Source: Methanobacteriota archaeon
GTDB lineage: Archaea > Thermoplasmatota > Thermoplasmata > UBA10834
Assembly: GCA_011391345.1 (NCBI GenBank)
Contig: JAABQR010000167.1
Coordinates: 1 to 21,773 of the forward strand
Reading direction: 5' to 3'
Length of the DNA: 21,773 nucleotides
In this document: in pieces, positions 6,110 through 13,990 of the stretch
How the letters are laid out: every line of letters begins with the position of its first letter
Numbering within the stretch: the stretch's first letter is position 1
Program-made: the position numbers and the translations under genes
The notes under the pieces: model-generated
What the model was told of the DNA's origin: nothing
The model's database searches: none
Seen by the model: the letters and a program-made list of their open reading frames with translations, nothing else

Positions 6110-7348
6110 TTGGACGCGACCGAGCTAATGGATGCCGTGGGATCTCAGCGGGACAAGTTGGTCGAGGACTTCTGTTCGTTGCTACGCGTGAAAGCCGTCG
6201 GCCCAGAAAGCGGAGGCGAGGGCGAGCACGACCGGGCGAGACACATCGTCGCGTTGGCGAGCCGGCTCGGCCTGACGGACATCGAGGTCCTCGAATCATC
6301 GGACCCGAACGTCCCATCGGGCAAGAGGCCGAACATCATCATACGGGTCAAGGGGAGGACTGCCAAGCGGCTCTGGGTCGTCTCCCACATGGATACTGTC
6401 CCCGAGGGCGACCTGTCCGCATGGACGACGCCGCCATACGAGCCGACCGTGAAGGACGGAAGGATATATGGCCGCGGGTCTGAGGACAACGGTCAGGAAC
6501 TGATGGCATCGCTTTGTGGCCTCGCCACGCTCGTCAGGTCCGGCCTGGTACCGGAACTGGACATCGGACTGGTGATGGTGGCGGACGAGGAGCATGGCAA
6601 TGTCCACGGCATCGATTTCCTGATGAGCAAGGGGCTGTTCAAGAAGGGTGATCTGGTCGTCGTGCCAGACCACGGATCGCTCGATGGCTCAGAACTGGAG
6701 GTCGTTGAGAAAGGCATCGCGTGGATAGATGTCGAGGTCACGGGCAAGCAGACCCACGCGAGCACACCGCACAAGGGTGTGAACGCACTCGAGGTCGCCG
6801 CTAAGTTCATGCTGGCCGCCGTTTCGAAGCTGAGGGCGAAGTATGCAATCCGCGACGACCTGTTCGACCCGCCGTACAGCACGTTCGAGCCGACCAGATG
6901 CGAATCCAACGGCCCGAACGTGAATACGGTGCCGGGTCGGCAGAGGTTCGCGTTCGATTTCAGGGTCCTCCCGGACCACTCGCTGGACGAGGTCATGGCG
7001 GACCTGAGGGCGGTCGCCGATGAGACCGCTAGAGCTGCGGACGCCCAGATCACGATGTCGTTCCTTCAGAGGGCCGATGCCGCTCCGAGGACGCCCCTCG
7101 ACTCGGATGTCGTCCGGAGGCTGTCGGAGGCGATCTCGCTCACGAGGGACGTCGTCGCCAAGCCAACAGGCATCGGCGGCGGGACATGCGCTGCGCCTTT
7201 CAGGCGCGCGGGCATCGACGCGGTCGTCTGGGCGAGTGTCGCGAGCGTCGCGCACGATGTCAACGAATACTGCATAATCGACAATCTGGTGGGCGACACG
7301 AAGGTCTACGCCCTCCTGTTCGCGGGCGATGGCGTCAGGCGCGCTTAG
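6110..7348 (+). CDS. M20-family metallopeptidase/deacylase (ArgE/DapE-like)
   Basis: M20 enzymes are cytosolic di-zinc hydrolases that remove acyl groups from amino acids or cut dipeptides. Counting from TTG 6110, the metal ligands and catalytic residues are all present: His93 and Asp95 in SHMDTVP, bridging Asp126 in GRGSEDNGQ, catalytic Glu160 and ligand Glu161 in ADEEHG, Asp187 in VPDHGS and His382 in VASVAHDVNEYC. A lid/dimerisation domain sits between about 195 and 310. The 412-residue length is normal. TTG 6110 follows CAGGACTGA; ATG 6128 is an equally plausible start. Substrate cannot be told: desuccinylase, acetylornithine deacetylase and carboxypeptidase types share these motifs. The stop overlaps the convergent ftsY stop. 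Confidence 0.88.
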   Translation: MDATELMDAVGSQRDKLVEDFCSLLRVKAVGPESGGEGEHDRARHIVALASRLGLTDIEVLESSDPNVPSGKRPNIIIRVKGRTAKRLWVVSHMDTVPEGDLSAWTTPPYEPTVKDGRIYGRGSEDNGQELMASLCGLATLVRSGLVPELDIGLVMVADEEHGNVHGIDFLMSKGLFKKGDLVVVPDHGSLDGSELEVVEKGIAWIDVEVTGKQTHASTPHKGVNALEVAAKFMLAAVSKLRAKYAIRDDLFDPPYSTFEPTRCESNGPNVNTVPGRQRFAFDFRVLPDHSLDEVMADLRAVADETARAADAQITMSFLQRADAAPRTPLDSDVVRRLSEAISLTRDVVAKPTGIGGGTCAAPFRRAGIDAVVWASVASVAHDVNEYCIIDNLVGDTKVYALLFAGDGVRRA

Positions 7349-8310
7349 AAATCCTGCGTGTTCCCGCTCCGCTTGTCCCCGAAGATGCGCGAAACCATCC
7401 AATCAGAGTCGAACTTCCCGAACTCGTCATACTCCTGACCGTAGCTGACATACGCGATGGGTCTGCCGACCGTCTTGGCGATCGAGAGCGCGGCGCCGCC
7501 CTTCGCATCGGCGTCTATCTTCGTCAGCACGACCGCGTCTATCCCCACCGTTTCGTGGAACCTACGGGCCTGCTCGACGGCATCCGAGCCAGCGAGCGAG
7601 TCCCCGACGAAGACCACGAGGTCCGGTTTCGCGACCCTCTTGATCTTCTTCATCTCGTCCATGAGGTTCGTGTTGGTCTGCATCCTGCCCGCTGTGTCTA
7701 TCAGGACCACGCCCCTCTTCCTGGCCTTTGCGTGTTCGACTGCATCGTATGCGACAGCCGCCGGGTCGCCTCCAGCCTGATGCTTGATGATCTTGCATCC
7801 GAGCCTGTCGGCGTGTATCGTAAGCTGCTCGATCGCTCCTGCCCTGAATGTATCGGCTGCTGCGAGCACGACAGTGTATCCGTGTTTCTGCAGCCTGTCG
7901 GCGAGCTTGGCTATGACTGTAGTCTTGCCCGTGCCGTTTATTCCGACGAACATTATGACATATGTGGAATTCTTCGAATCGATCGCGTCCTTGAGGGAGA
8001 AAGTCTGCTCATCGAGGACTTGTTTCACCGCCGCCCTGAAGGCGAGCTGGATGGCCTCGTCTATCTTGAAGTTCTTGTCGATCCTCTTCCCTGCCAGGGA
8101 CTCGCGGACCTTCCGCGTGAGCTCCTCCGCGACCGGCAGGGCCACATCCGCTTCGAGCAGCCCCATCTGCAGATCCTGAAGGACATCGTCGAGAACACTC
8201 TCCCTCAGGCGTCTCCCGGTCTCGCCAGCGACCTCAGAGATGTCCTCGATGGACCGGTTCTTGGCCGCACTCGATGCCGCTGAGAACTTCTCCCTGAGAG
8301 CTTTGAACAT
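7345..8310 (-). CDS. ftsY: Signal recognition particle receptor FtsY
   Basis: FtsY is the membrane-associated SRP receptor GTPase that docks ribosome-SRP complexes at the Sec translocon. The 321-residue product has a short charged N-terminus (residues 1-20, KALREKFSAA), an N domain (20-115) and a G domain. Its motifs are GINGTGKT (123-130), ADTFRAGAIEQL (152-163), DTAGRM (205-210), the GDSLAGSDAVEQ region (236-247) and TKIDADAKGG (263-272). DTFRAGA together with VGDSLAG is FtsY-like rather than Ffh-like, and no C-terminal M domain follows. It is last in the operon eL20-prefoldin alpha-ftsY, a conserved archaeal order. The upstream stop overlaps TGAGGTC, a good ribosome-binding site before ATG 8310. 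Confidence 0.96.
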   Translation of the reverse strand: MFKALREKFSAASSAAKNRSIEDISEVAGETGRRLRESVLDDVLQDLQMGLLEADVALPVAEELTRKVRESLAGKRIDKNFKIDEAIQLAFRAAVKQVLDEQTFSLKDAIDSKNSTYVIMFVGINGTGKTTVIAKLADRLQKHGYTVVLAAADTFRAGAIEQLTIHADRLGCKIIKHQAGGDPAAVAYDAVEHAKARKRGVVLIDTAGRMQTNTNLMDEMKKIKRVAKPDLVVFVGDSLAGSDAVEQARRFHETVGIDAVVLTKIDADAKGGAALSIAKTVGRPIAYVSYGQEYDEFGKFDSDWMVSRIFGDKRSGNTQDF

Positions 8311-8319
8311 GTCGAGACC

Positions 8320-8751
8320 TCAGGCCATCTGGCCCGACTGAACCTGCTCGTACTGCTTCTGGACCTTCTCCGACAGCTCCTGGATGGCACCCTCGGTCTG
8401 CGCGGCCATCTCAGCCACCTTCTGGAACGCCTGGGCAAGTTCCTCTACCCTCGCGTCGAGGATCTTCTCCGCCTCCTCCGCGTTCCTCTGGATAGATACA
8501 TCCGAGCCGACGCCTATGACCACTTCCTTCCTGTCCGTGGCCTTGGCGTATATGTACGAGTCCGCCCCGACCGGGATCATGAGCTCATCTCCGGACGCGC
8601 TCTTGGCGAGGCTCTTGACCGTCTCCCTCGCCTTGACGTGCTCCTCGATCGCGAGTTGGATGAGATCCTGCTGCTTGGACAGACCCTCGAGCTGCGCCTT
8701 GGCCGTCTCAAGCCTCATCATGTTCTCCCTCAGGGCGGATTCATCAGTCAC
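8320..8751 (-). CDS. pfdA: Prefoldin alpha subunit
   Basis: Prefoldin is a jellyfish-shaped hexamer of two alpha and four beta subunits that hands unfolded proteins to the thermosome. The 143-residue product has the alpha-subunit layout. A first coiled-coil helix (residues about 5-47, LRENMMRLETAKAQ) is followed by two beta hairpins around ELMIPVGADSYIYAK and EVVIGVGSDVSI (55-90), then a long second helix (90-137) with repeating hydrophobics and Gln/Glu. It starts with GTG at 8751, whose GTGA overlaps the eL20 stop, indicating translational coupling. ftsY follows nine bases downstream. Confidence 0.93.
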   Translation of the reverse strand: MTDESALRENMMRLETAKAQLEGLSKQQDLIQLAIEEHVKARETVKSLAKSASGDELMIPVGADSYIYAKATDRKEVVIGVGSDVSIQRNAEEAEKILDARVEELAQAFQKVAEMAAQTEGAIQELSEKVQKQYEQVQSGQMA

Positions 8752-8981
8752 TTCTTTGCCTCCAGCAGGTACTTGACCGCGTGGTCGGTGACCTCTTCGA
8801 GTTTGAGTGATTTCACACCCTCTATCTTCACGAACTTTCGCTTTGCCTTGTGTCTGCTTCCAATGAGCGCGAACGACTTCTCCAAGGCTGCCTTCTCGTC
8901 CAGCGATGCAACCTCTATCGTGAACGGCTGCCACTCGCGCGGAGATATTCGGTACTGTCCCTTGACTTCGAACGCTTTCAT
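8748..8981 (-). CDS. rpl18a: Large-subunit ribosomal protein eL20 (LX / L18Ae)
   Basis: This 77-residue basic protein matches the archaeal LX protein in length and in its signature features: an MKAFEVKGQYRI opening, then REWQPFTIEVAS, a KALE-type helix and IGSRHKAKRKFVKIE. It is a structural protein of the 50S subunit. Many euryarchaea have the order eL39-eL31-aIF6-eL20-prefoldin alpha-ftsY; here only the last three are together and a divergent radical SAM gene lies upstream. Its stop overlaps the prefoldin GTG. A TATA box about 35-40 nt upstream (9016-9023) probably drives the whole three-gene operon. Confidence 0.93.
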   Translation of the reverse strand: MKAFEVKGQYRISPREWQPFTIEVASLDEKAALEKSFALIGSRHKAKRKFVKIEGVKSLKLEEVTDHAVKYLLEAKK

Positions 8982-9015
8982 GCTGACCAGCAGGTGCCCT
9001 AGAGAATGAACCTCA

Positions 9016-9023
9016 GATAAAGC
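9016..9023 (-). promoter_or_regulatory. TATA box of the eL20-pfdA-ftsY operon
   Basis: GCTTTATC on the minus strand, preceded by AAAA, lies about 39 nt before ATG 8981. This predicts a start near 8993 and a leader of about 12 nt. Confidence 0.5.
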
Positions 9024-9088
9024 TTTTGCCTGGCCGGCGCCGGCACACTCACAACGTTCATTACCTGCCCTGGCACTGAATACGTCCG

Positions 9089-9934
9089 ATGAACAGGACA
9101 CTCGACTGCTACTACCCCGGAAAGGGGTTCCCGTCCGTGTCCACGACGGGGCGGTCGTGCTCGCTCCGCTGCAGGCACTGCTCGAGCAGATACCTCGAGG
9201 GCATGGTCTCCGCAACCGACCCCGATGAGCTGCTCTCGTTCGCGCATGCTCTGTCCAAGGCCGGTGGAGAGGGTTTCCTCCTAAGCGGCGGCTGCGATGA
9301 TATGGGTCGAGTGCGCCTCGAGAGGTTCGTCCCCGCCATCAAGGAAATCAAGGCCACCACCGCGCTGAGGATCAATGCCCACATCGGCCTGACCCCGCGG
9401 GAAGGGCTGCGGGAGTTGGTGGGCTCCGGCATCGACGCGTTCTCCGTGGATGTATACGGGGATGATGCGACTGTCAAGGAGGTCCTAGGCATCGATGCCA
9501 AGGCGCAGGACTACATCTCTGTCGTCCAAGGTATCATGGATATCGGGGCGCCCATCGTCGCGCCGCACGTCTGCATAGGCGTGAGAGGTGGGGCGCTCGG
9601 GAGTGAGATGGTCGCTCTGAGGATGCTCGAGCCGATATCGCCGACGACGCTGGTCCTCATATCGTTCATGCCCACCAAGGGTACCGCGTACGAATCACGC
9701 CCTCCCCCGAGCGGGGAGGATGTCATATCGGTCATCAGGGGCGCAAGGTCCATCCTGCCTCGCACGCGTCTCCTGCTCGGCTGCATGCGCTCGAGGCGCG
9801 ACCGGGCATGGGAGCCTGAAGCGGTCTTCGCTGGCCTGGATGGAATAGTCCTGCCCTCGGCCGAGACCGTCAGGGCGGCATCGGCCCTCGGCTACACGAT
9901 CAGAAAGAAGGATGTCTGCTGCGCGCTCGGATGA
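9089..9934 (+). CDS. Biotin-synthase-like radical SAM enzyme
   Basis: The 281-residue protein carries the radical SAM cluster motif CSLRCRHC (Cys24, Cys28, Cys31), which binds a [4Fe-4S] cluster to cleave S-adenosylmethionine. The SAM-binding region includes LLSGGCDDMGRV (64-75). Later comes FMPTKGTAYESRPPPS and a C-terminal pair Cys277-Cys278. The pattern resembles, from memory, the archaeal family of biotin synthase homologues (COG1856). Related BioB-like radical SAM pairs include the archaeal lipoyl synthase LipS1/LipS2. Specific function is not shown: no biotin, lipoate or partner genes are adjacent. ATG 9089 begins the TLDCYYPGKGFPS strand. The gene diverges from the eL20 operon. Confidence 0.82.
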   Translation: MNRTLDCYYPGKGFPSVSTTGRSCSLRCRHCSSRYLEGMVSATDPDELLSFAHALSKAGGEGFLLSGGCDDMGRVRLERFVPAIKEIKATTALRINAHIGLTPREGLRELVGSGIDAFSVDVYGDDATVKEVLGIDAKAQDYISVVQGIMDIGAPIVAPHVCIGVRGGALGSEMVALRMLEPISPTTLVLISFMPTKGTAYESRPPPSGEDVISVIRGARSILPRTRLLLGCMRSRRDRAWEPEAVFAGLDGIVLPSAETVRAASALGYTIRKKDVCCALG

Positions 9935-9941
9935 GGGCCGC

Positions 9942-10769
9942 TCACTTGTAGATCGAGCCCTGGGAATACTTCCTCTCGATCGGGATGAGGTATGCGATCC
10001 AAGCGATGTTGGTGACGACGAACGCGAGGGAAAGAACGGACACGATGCCTGTGATGGTCTCAGAGGTGTCCTTGACGATGTCGACGGTCACGGACGCCCC
10101 AGGGGATGACAAGTCGTTGACGACCACATGCACGAGCGCATGGTCGAGAATCGGCACCGGGATCGTCAATGTGTCAACCAGCTCGTAATCGTCCCGGTTG
10201 AGCCTCATGAAGAACATGTCGCTTAAGTCGCCGTCGTATTGTTGGTACACGGAATCCGTGACCAGGTAGATCCCGAGTGTCTGAGTGGACGACACGCGCA
10301 GCTCCGACACCCTCTGGAGCGCGAGCGGGTCCCTGGACCAGAACGTGAAGTCCTCGGAGCTGGAAGTCGTTATGGTCCTCTGGGAGGCATCCTCAACGAC
10401 TGCGAGGATCGGCTGCACCATCAGTATGACGGTCACGACGGCGCTGATCAATGCGAGCAACATCGATCTGGTTATCGAGTTCTTGGCCATCAGGTGCCTC
10501 GCGCTGGAACTCCGGGCGAACCTTATCTCCATCATCCTGAAGAAGGAGCATTCGACGCAGACCACGAGCAGGAGCAGGACCATGACTGCGATGAACTGGT
10601 CCAATGGCAGGTATAGGTTCGGCGTCACTGTAGCGTCCCCGATCACGAACACGAGGAAGAACGCGAGCGCGACCAACATGACGACCTGCACTATGTACAG
10701 GGTCGTCTTGATCCTGCGGATGCTCCCCAGCCGGACGGAGTCCTCCAGCACCTTCTTCGATAGAGGCAT
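9942..10769 (-). CDS. Four-TM membrane protein with an exterior domain, function unknown
   Basis: The 275-residue product has three predicted membrane helices in its N-terminal half (about 23-43, 57-77 and 103-125). A soluble strand-rich domain of roughly 110 residues follows, then a fourth helix near the C-terminus (VSVLSLAFVVTNIAWIAYLI) and a short basic tail ending in IYK. The loop between helices 3 and 4 should face outside and looks like a small beta domain. I recognise no family. ATG 10769 has a TATA-like CTATTAATTC (10793-10802) about 28 nt upstream, suiting a leaderless mRNA. A TTG at 10811 overlapping the priS stop would instead imply co-translation with priS. It converges on the radical SAM gene seven bases away. 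Confidence 0.75.
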   Translation of the reverse strand: MPLSKKVLEDSVRLGSIRRIKTTLYIVQVVMLVALAFFLVFVIGDATVTPNLYLPLDQFIAVMVLLLLVVCVECSFFRMMEIRFARSSSARHLMAKNSITRSMLLALISAVVTVILMVQPILAVVEDASQRTITTSSSEDFTFWSRDPLALQRVSELRVSSTQTLGIYLVTDSVYQQYDGDLSDMFFMRLNRDDYELVDTLTIPVPILDHALVHVVVNDLSSPGASVTVDIVKDTSETITGIVSVLSLAFVVTNIAWIAYLIPIERKYSQGSIYK

Positions 10770-10792
10770 TGCGGTCAAAGATGCCCCGGACT

Positions 10793-10802
10793 GAATTAAT
10801 AG
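10793..10802 (-). promoter_or_regulatory. TATA-like element in the priS/membrane-protein junction
   Basis: CTATTAATTC on the minus strand lies just downstream of the priS stop codon and about 28 nt from ATG 10769. This fits an independent leaderless transcript for the membrane protein. Confidence 0.4.
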
Positions 10803-10807
10803 TTTTC

Positions 10808-12040
10808 TCAATTGGAATCAAAGGTCGCCAGCTTTCGGCACAAGAGATAGACGGCAACGAATTCGGGCACATCGTTCCTGCCCTCGTCCAGCGAGAATGC
10901 CCCATCCCTCAGTTTCACATCTATGGGCTTCTCGCACATGACCGAGACCTCATCCGTCCCGAATGCGTCAGGCACAGCCGACACGAACGGGTCGAACTCG
11001 TCGAGGTCGTCTCTCTTCATGGGAACGACCTTGAACCCCGTCTTGCCATGAAGCGAGCTCGGCAGCCTGATGAGCCTCTTGATGTCCGAGGTCACGGGCT
11101 CGTCAGTCTCGCCCTTCATCCGGCCCTTGACACGCATATCCACGAGCCTCATGAACGCGTCCCCGTACCTCTTCTGCGAGAAGACCTCGAAGGTGTTGTC
11201 CGAGCGCATCCGGTCCACGCCCCTCTTCCCGTCAGTCCCTTTGAACAGATCGGAGTACATCCCCTCGACGGTCTTCTCACCAGTCTCCTTGTCCGGAGAA
11301 GTGAGCGCCTCGGAGATCCTCCCGACCGCCTCGGCCTCATCGAGCGCATCGAGCTCCGCGAGGAGGTCGTCTATCCCCCTCCGAATCCTGCTCCGCCATC
11401 CGCCGTCCTCCAGTCTGGGCATCGTCCTGCGATACTCCATGCCGACCCTGTCCTTGTACTTCCTGGCTTCGAAGGCGGTGGACGGAAACACCCAGTCGAT
11501 GTCTAGGTCTGTTCCGGTGACATAGTCCACGATCTCCCGCCTCTCATGGCTCGAAAGCCTCATCACTCTCGGGTCGTTGATGTGCACATGGTAACCCCTT
11601 CCTCCTGAGAACGCCACCTTGAGGCCGTCCTCTTCGAAACCAAGGTCCCCGAGGAGGAATTCGTCGATGAGCCTGATGACCTCCTCCTTCACGCGCTCCA
11701 ACATCTTCTCGTAAGACAGTCCCTTCGTGCCCTCAACATGGTCCGCGTCGAGGTCGAAGATGAGGTCCGCTCCGAGCCACTTCTTCTCGGCCATGGTGGG
11801 CGCATCTGGTTTCTCATAGTACGCGCACGAATAGTACGCGTGCGAAGGCACCTGCTCCACGAGATACTTCTTGAGTGACGCTCTCGTAGGGAACGAGAGG
11901 TGTCTCATCACGAAGCTCCTGTCGAAGAACATGAACCCGAACTCGCGCCTCGCGAACCGGTCAGGCATCGACAGGGAAACCTCCCGATAGTGCTTGGCGA
12001 ACATGCTCATTACGAATCTCATAGATGCGTCGGACGGCAT
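10808..12040 (-). CDS. priS: DNA primase small (catalytic) subunit PriS
   Basis: PriS makes RNA/DNA primers for replication in complex with the regulatory subunit PriL. The 410-residue product has the archaeo-eukaryotic primase core: REFGFMFF near residues 32-39, the catalytic acidic motif FDLDAD (95-100) and the nucleotide-binding SGGRGYHVH (145-153). The late motif TSDIKRLIRLPSSLHGKTG includes the conserved RLPxSLH stretch. An insert between about 200 and 310 is rich in charged residues. ATG 12040 lies about 27-30 nt from a clear TATA box, so the mRNA is probably leaderless. PriL is not in the window. The gene diverges from the winged-helix protein at 12166. Confidence 0.96.
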   Translation of the reverse strand: MPSDASMRFVMSMFAKHYREVSLSMPDRFARREFGFMFFDRSFVMRHLSFPTRASLKKYLVEQVPSHAYYSCAYYEKPDAPTMAEKKWLGADLIFDLDADHVEGTKGLSYEKMLERVKEEVIRLIDEFLLGDLGFEEDGLKVAFSGGRGYHVHINDPRVMRLSSHERREIVDYVTGTDLDIDWVFPSTAFEARKYKDRVGMEYRRTMPRLEDGGWRSRIRRGIDDLLAELDALDEAEAVGRISEALTSPDKETGEKTVEGMYSDLFKGTDGKRGVDRMRSDNTFEVFSQKRYGDAFMRLVDMRVKGRMKGETDEPVTSDIKRLIRLPSSLHGKTGFKVVPMKRDDLDEFDPFVSAVPDAFGTDEVSVMCEKPIDVKLRDGAFSLDEGRNDVPEFVAVYLLCRKLATFDSN

Positions 12041-12064
12041 GCGCCAGTGTCATCCCAGTGACCA

Positions 12065-12074
12065 GTATATTAAG
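12065..12074 (-). promoter_or_regulatory. TATA box for priS
   Basis: CTTAATATAC on the minus strand is a good archaeal TATA box. Its centre is about 29 nt from ATG 12040, predicting transcription from or next to the start codon. A weaker AT-rich stretch, AATAACAATAAAG at 12113-12125, may serve the divergent gene at 12166. Confidence 0.55.
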
Positions 12075-12165
12075 CTCTCACGTGCCCTTGAGCTGCATGT
12101 ACTGCTCATCTCAATAACAATAAAGAACCCCGAGGACCATGACGCTGCCAGCCAAGGGAATCACG

Positions 12166-13038
12166 ATGATCAAGACCTTCATCAAGGTTGAGCTGAGCAG
12201 CGAGGGCGAGTCGCCGAAGGAAGTCGTGGAGCGCATGAGGCAGATAGGCGCCACGCCACTAGTCGGCGACTTCGATTTCGAGATGGACCTCGGAGACGAC
12301 GAGCGCTTGTTCGACAAGCTCGATGATGTCCATCATGCCCTCAGGGGCTCGAGTGTGAGGTACAGCGTTACGACCAGGACCGACATCGAGGACCCTGGCG
12401 ACGGTAAGAGGAACCACGTGACGCCGATCGTCGACCAGAAGGCCACGGAACTCAAGAAGAAACTGTACAGGGCCAAGCTGGACAGATGGCGCGAGCTCGG
12501 ACTCGACGTCGAGGAGCTCGAGCGTTTGCTCGACGAGGACATGGACCGGTTCAAGGAACTCAGCAAGGACTTCCTCAAGACGCATCTGGACAAGCTCTCG
12601 GTCGTGAAGGACAAGCGCCCTGAGAACCTGATTGACGGCGAGGTGTTGTCGCTCCTGGATGAGCAGGGCAAGGCGCTCCAGGACATCATGTCCCTGACAG
12701 GATACTCAGAGGATCAGGTCACGCTCTGTCTCGGGAGGCTCATCTCGGCCGGCAGTACCATGACGGAGAAGAAAGACCAGGTCGAGATCTACAAGCTCGT
12801 GCCTCCACCAGCGCCGCCCGTGAGGAAGCAGATCAAAGTGCTATCGGCGGAATCGGAGGACGAGGCGGAGCAGAGGATCATCAACACTCTGAGGCCGAAC
12901 GGTTCGACCAGAGGCCAGCTCATAAGGGGCAGCAGGCTGCCGACGGAGCAGGCCACGAAGGCCATCGCATCCCTGTCCAAGAAGGGGCGGGTCAGGGTAG
13001 TGCGCAAGGGCAAAGAGGCTCTATTCTATCCCAGCTGA
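12166..13038 (+). CDS. Ferredoxin-like domain plus tandem winged-helix protein, putative regulator
   Basis: The 290-residue protein begins with an alpha/beta unit of about 72 residues (MIKTFIKVELSSEG..., GDFDFEMDL, SVRYSVTTRTD), which looks like a small ferredoxin/ACT-type fold. A charged helical section follows (90-145), with a WRELGLDVEELERLL segment resembling helical modules seen in other archaeal multidomain proteins. Then come two winged-helix units: about 155-212 (LIDGEVLSLLDEQGKALQDI) and 230-290 (ILNTLRP-like start, GQLIRGSRLPTEQATKAI, a wing with VRVVRKGKEALFYP). DNA binding is likely; a target is unknown. ATG 12166 has AAGGGA seven bases upstream and matches the first strand; ATG 12139 is the alternative. 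It is divergent from priS. The family is not named with confidence. Confidence 0.72.
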   Translation: MIKTFIKVELSSEGESPKEVVERMRQIGATPLVGDFDFEMDLGDDERLFDKLDDVHHALRGSSVRYSVTTRTDIEDPGDGKRNHVTPIVDQKATELKKKLYRAKLDRWRELGLDVEELERLLDEDMDRFKELSKDFLKTHLDKLSVVKDKRPENLIDGEVLSLLDEQGKALQDIMSLTGYSEDQVTLCLGRLISAGSTMTEKKDQVEIYKLVPPPAPPVRKQIKVLSAESEDEAEQRIINTLRPNGSTRGQLIRGSRLPTEQATKAIASLSKKGRVRVVRKGKEALFYPS

Positions 13039-13073
13039 CCATATCGCCTTGGATCGGGCCGCTCAGCCACGAA

Positions 13074-13083
13074 GGTTTATTAG
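13074..13083 (+). promoter_or_regulatory. TATA box of the ECF transporter operon
   Basis: GGTTTATTAG lies about 42 nt before ATG 13121, predicting a start near 13105 and a leader of about 15 nt with CAGGATA as a weak ribosome-binding site. Confidence 0.5.
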
Positions 13084-13120
13084 AGAACCATCCGATTGAG
13101 CGCAGAGGCCAGGATAACGG

Positions 13121-13990
13121 ATGCAGGCACTCACGTTGAAGGATGTCAGGTTCAGATATCCGGGAATGTCAGAGTGGGCGCTCGACATCCCGTCCCTGGA
13201 GATACGTCAGGGCGAGTTCGTGACGGTCCTGGGACCGAACGGAGCCGGCAAGACCACCCTCTCCCTCCTCGCGAACGGGCTCGTGCCCAAGTCCATCAAG
13301 GGCGAGTTCGAAGGCTCGGTGGAAGTGTTCGAGCATCCCGTCCCGAAATACACGGTCTCGCAGCTCTCGACCCTTGTCGGAATGGTGTTCCAGGAACCCG
13401 AGAGCCAGCTCTTCTGCATGAGTGCGGAGGAGGAGGTGGCGTTCGGGCCGGAGAATCTCGCGGTGCCACGGGACGAGATCTCCAGAAGGGTCGAATGGGC
13501 GCTCGACCTCGTCGGACTCAAAGGCCTCAACGACAGGTCACCCTTCACGTTATCGGGCGGCCAGAAACAGAGGCTCGCAATCGCGGCCGCGCTCTCGATG
13601 AAACCGTCGATGTTGGTCCTTGACGAACCCGCATATGCTCTGGACCCGATGGGTAGGATCGAACTCTACTCTATCCTGAGCGATTTGAAGGCGAAGCACG
13701 GGATGACGGTCATCGTCATGGAGCGCGACGCTGAGGACCTCGTCGAATACTCGGACAGGTTCGTGCTCATGGCAAACGGGCGCGTGACCGCGTCAGGTCC
13801 CCCGCGCGAGATGCTCATGGATCCTGGGGCGCTCAGGACTGCCGGCGTCTCCCCTCCTCAGATGGCAGAGGTCGCATCACTGATCAACCTCCGCAGGAAG
13901 GCGCCGCCGCTACGGTTCCTGACCGTCGATGAGGCCTTCGCCGAGATAACCATCAACACTCACCACCACTCCAAGGGGGAGAGTCATTGA
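13121..13990 (+). CDS. ecfA1: ECF transporter ATPase, first subunit (no switch histidine)
   Basis: It energises an energy-coupling-factor importer for a vitamin or related micronutrient by binding EcfT. The 289-residue ABC ATPase has Walker A GPNGAGKT (38-45), Q-loop Gln91 in VFQEPESQLF, typical of ECF ATPases, a canonical signature LSGGQKQR (144-151) and Walker B MLVLDE with Glu169. Oddities: the D-loop region reads AYALD rather than TSALD, and the switch histidine is absent. The stretch after the next strand reads VIVMERDAED, with Arg202 where VTHD would place His. The stop overlaps the TTG start of the second ATPase. The C-terminus ends in a His-rich HHHSKGESH tail. Confidence 0.93.
   Translation: MQALTLKDVRFRYPGMSEWALDIPSLEIRQGEFVTVLGPNGAGKTTLSLLANGLVPKSIKGEFEGSVEVFEHPVPKYTVSQLSTLVGMVFQEPESQLFCMSAEEEVAFGPENLAVPRDEISRRVEWALDLVGLKGLNDRSPFTLSGGQKQRLAIAAALSMKPSMLVLDEPAYALDPMGRIELYSILSDLKAKHGMTVIVMERDAEDLVEYSDRFVLMANGRVTASGPPREMLMDPGALRTAGVSPPQMAEVASLINLRRKAPPLRFLTVDEAFAEITINTHHHSKGESH

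Noticed and set aside
7186..8283. Open frame of about 365 codons on the plus strand across ftsY
   Set aside because: It overlaps the end of the M20 gene and the whole of ftsY, whose GTPase motifs are unmistakable. The antisense translation has no family features.
13039..13120. Vitamin riboswitch (thiamin, FMN or cobalamin) before the ECF operon
   Set aside because: The 82-nt spacer contains only a TATA box and a very short leader, too small for any such element.
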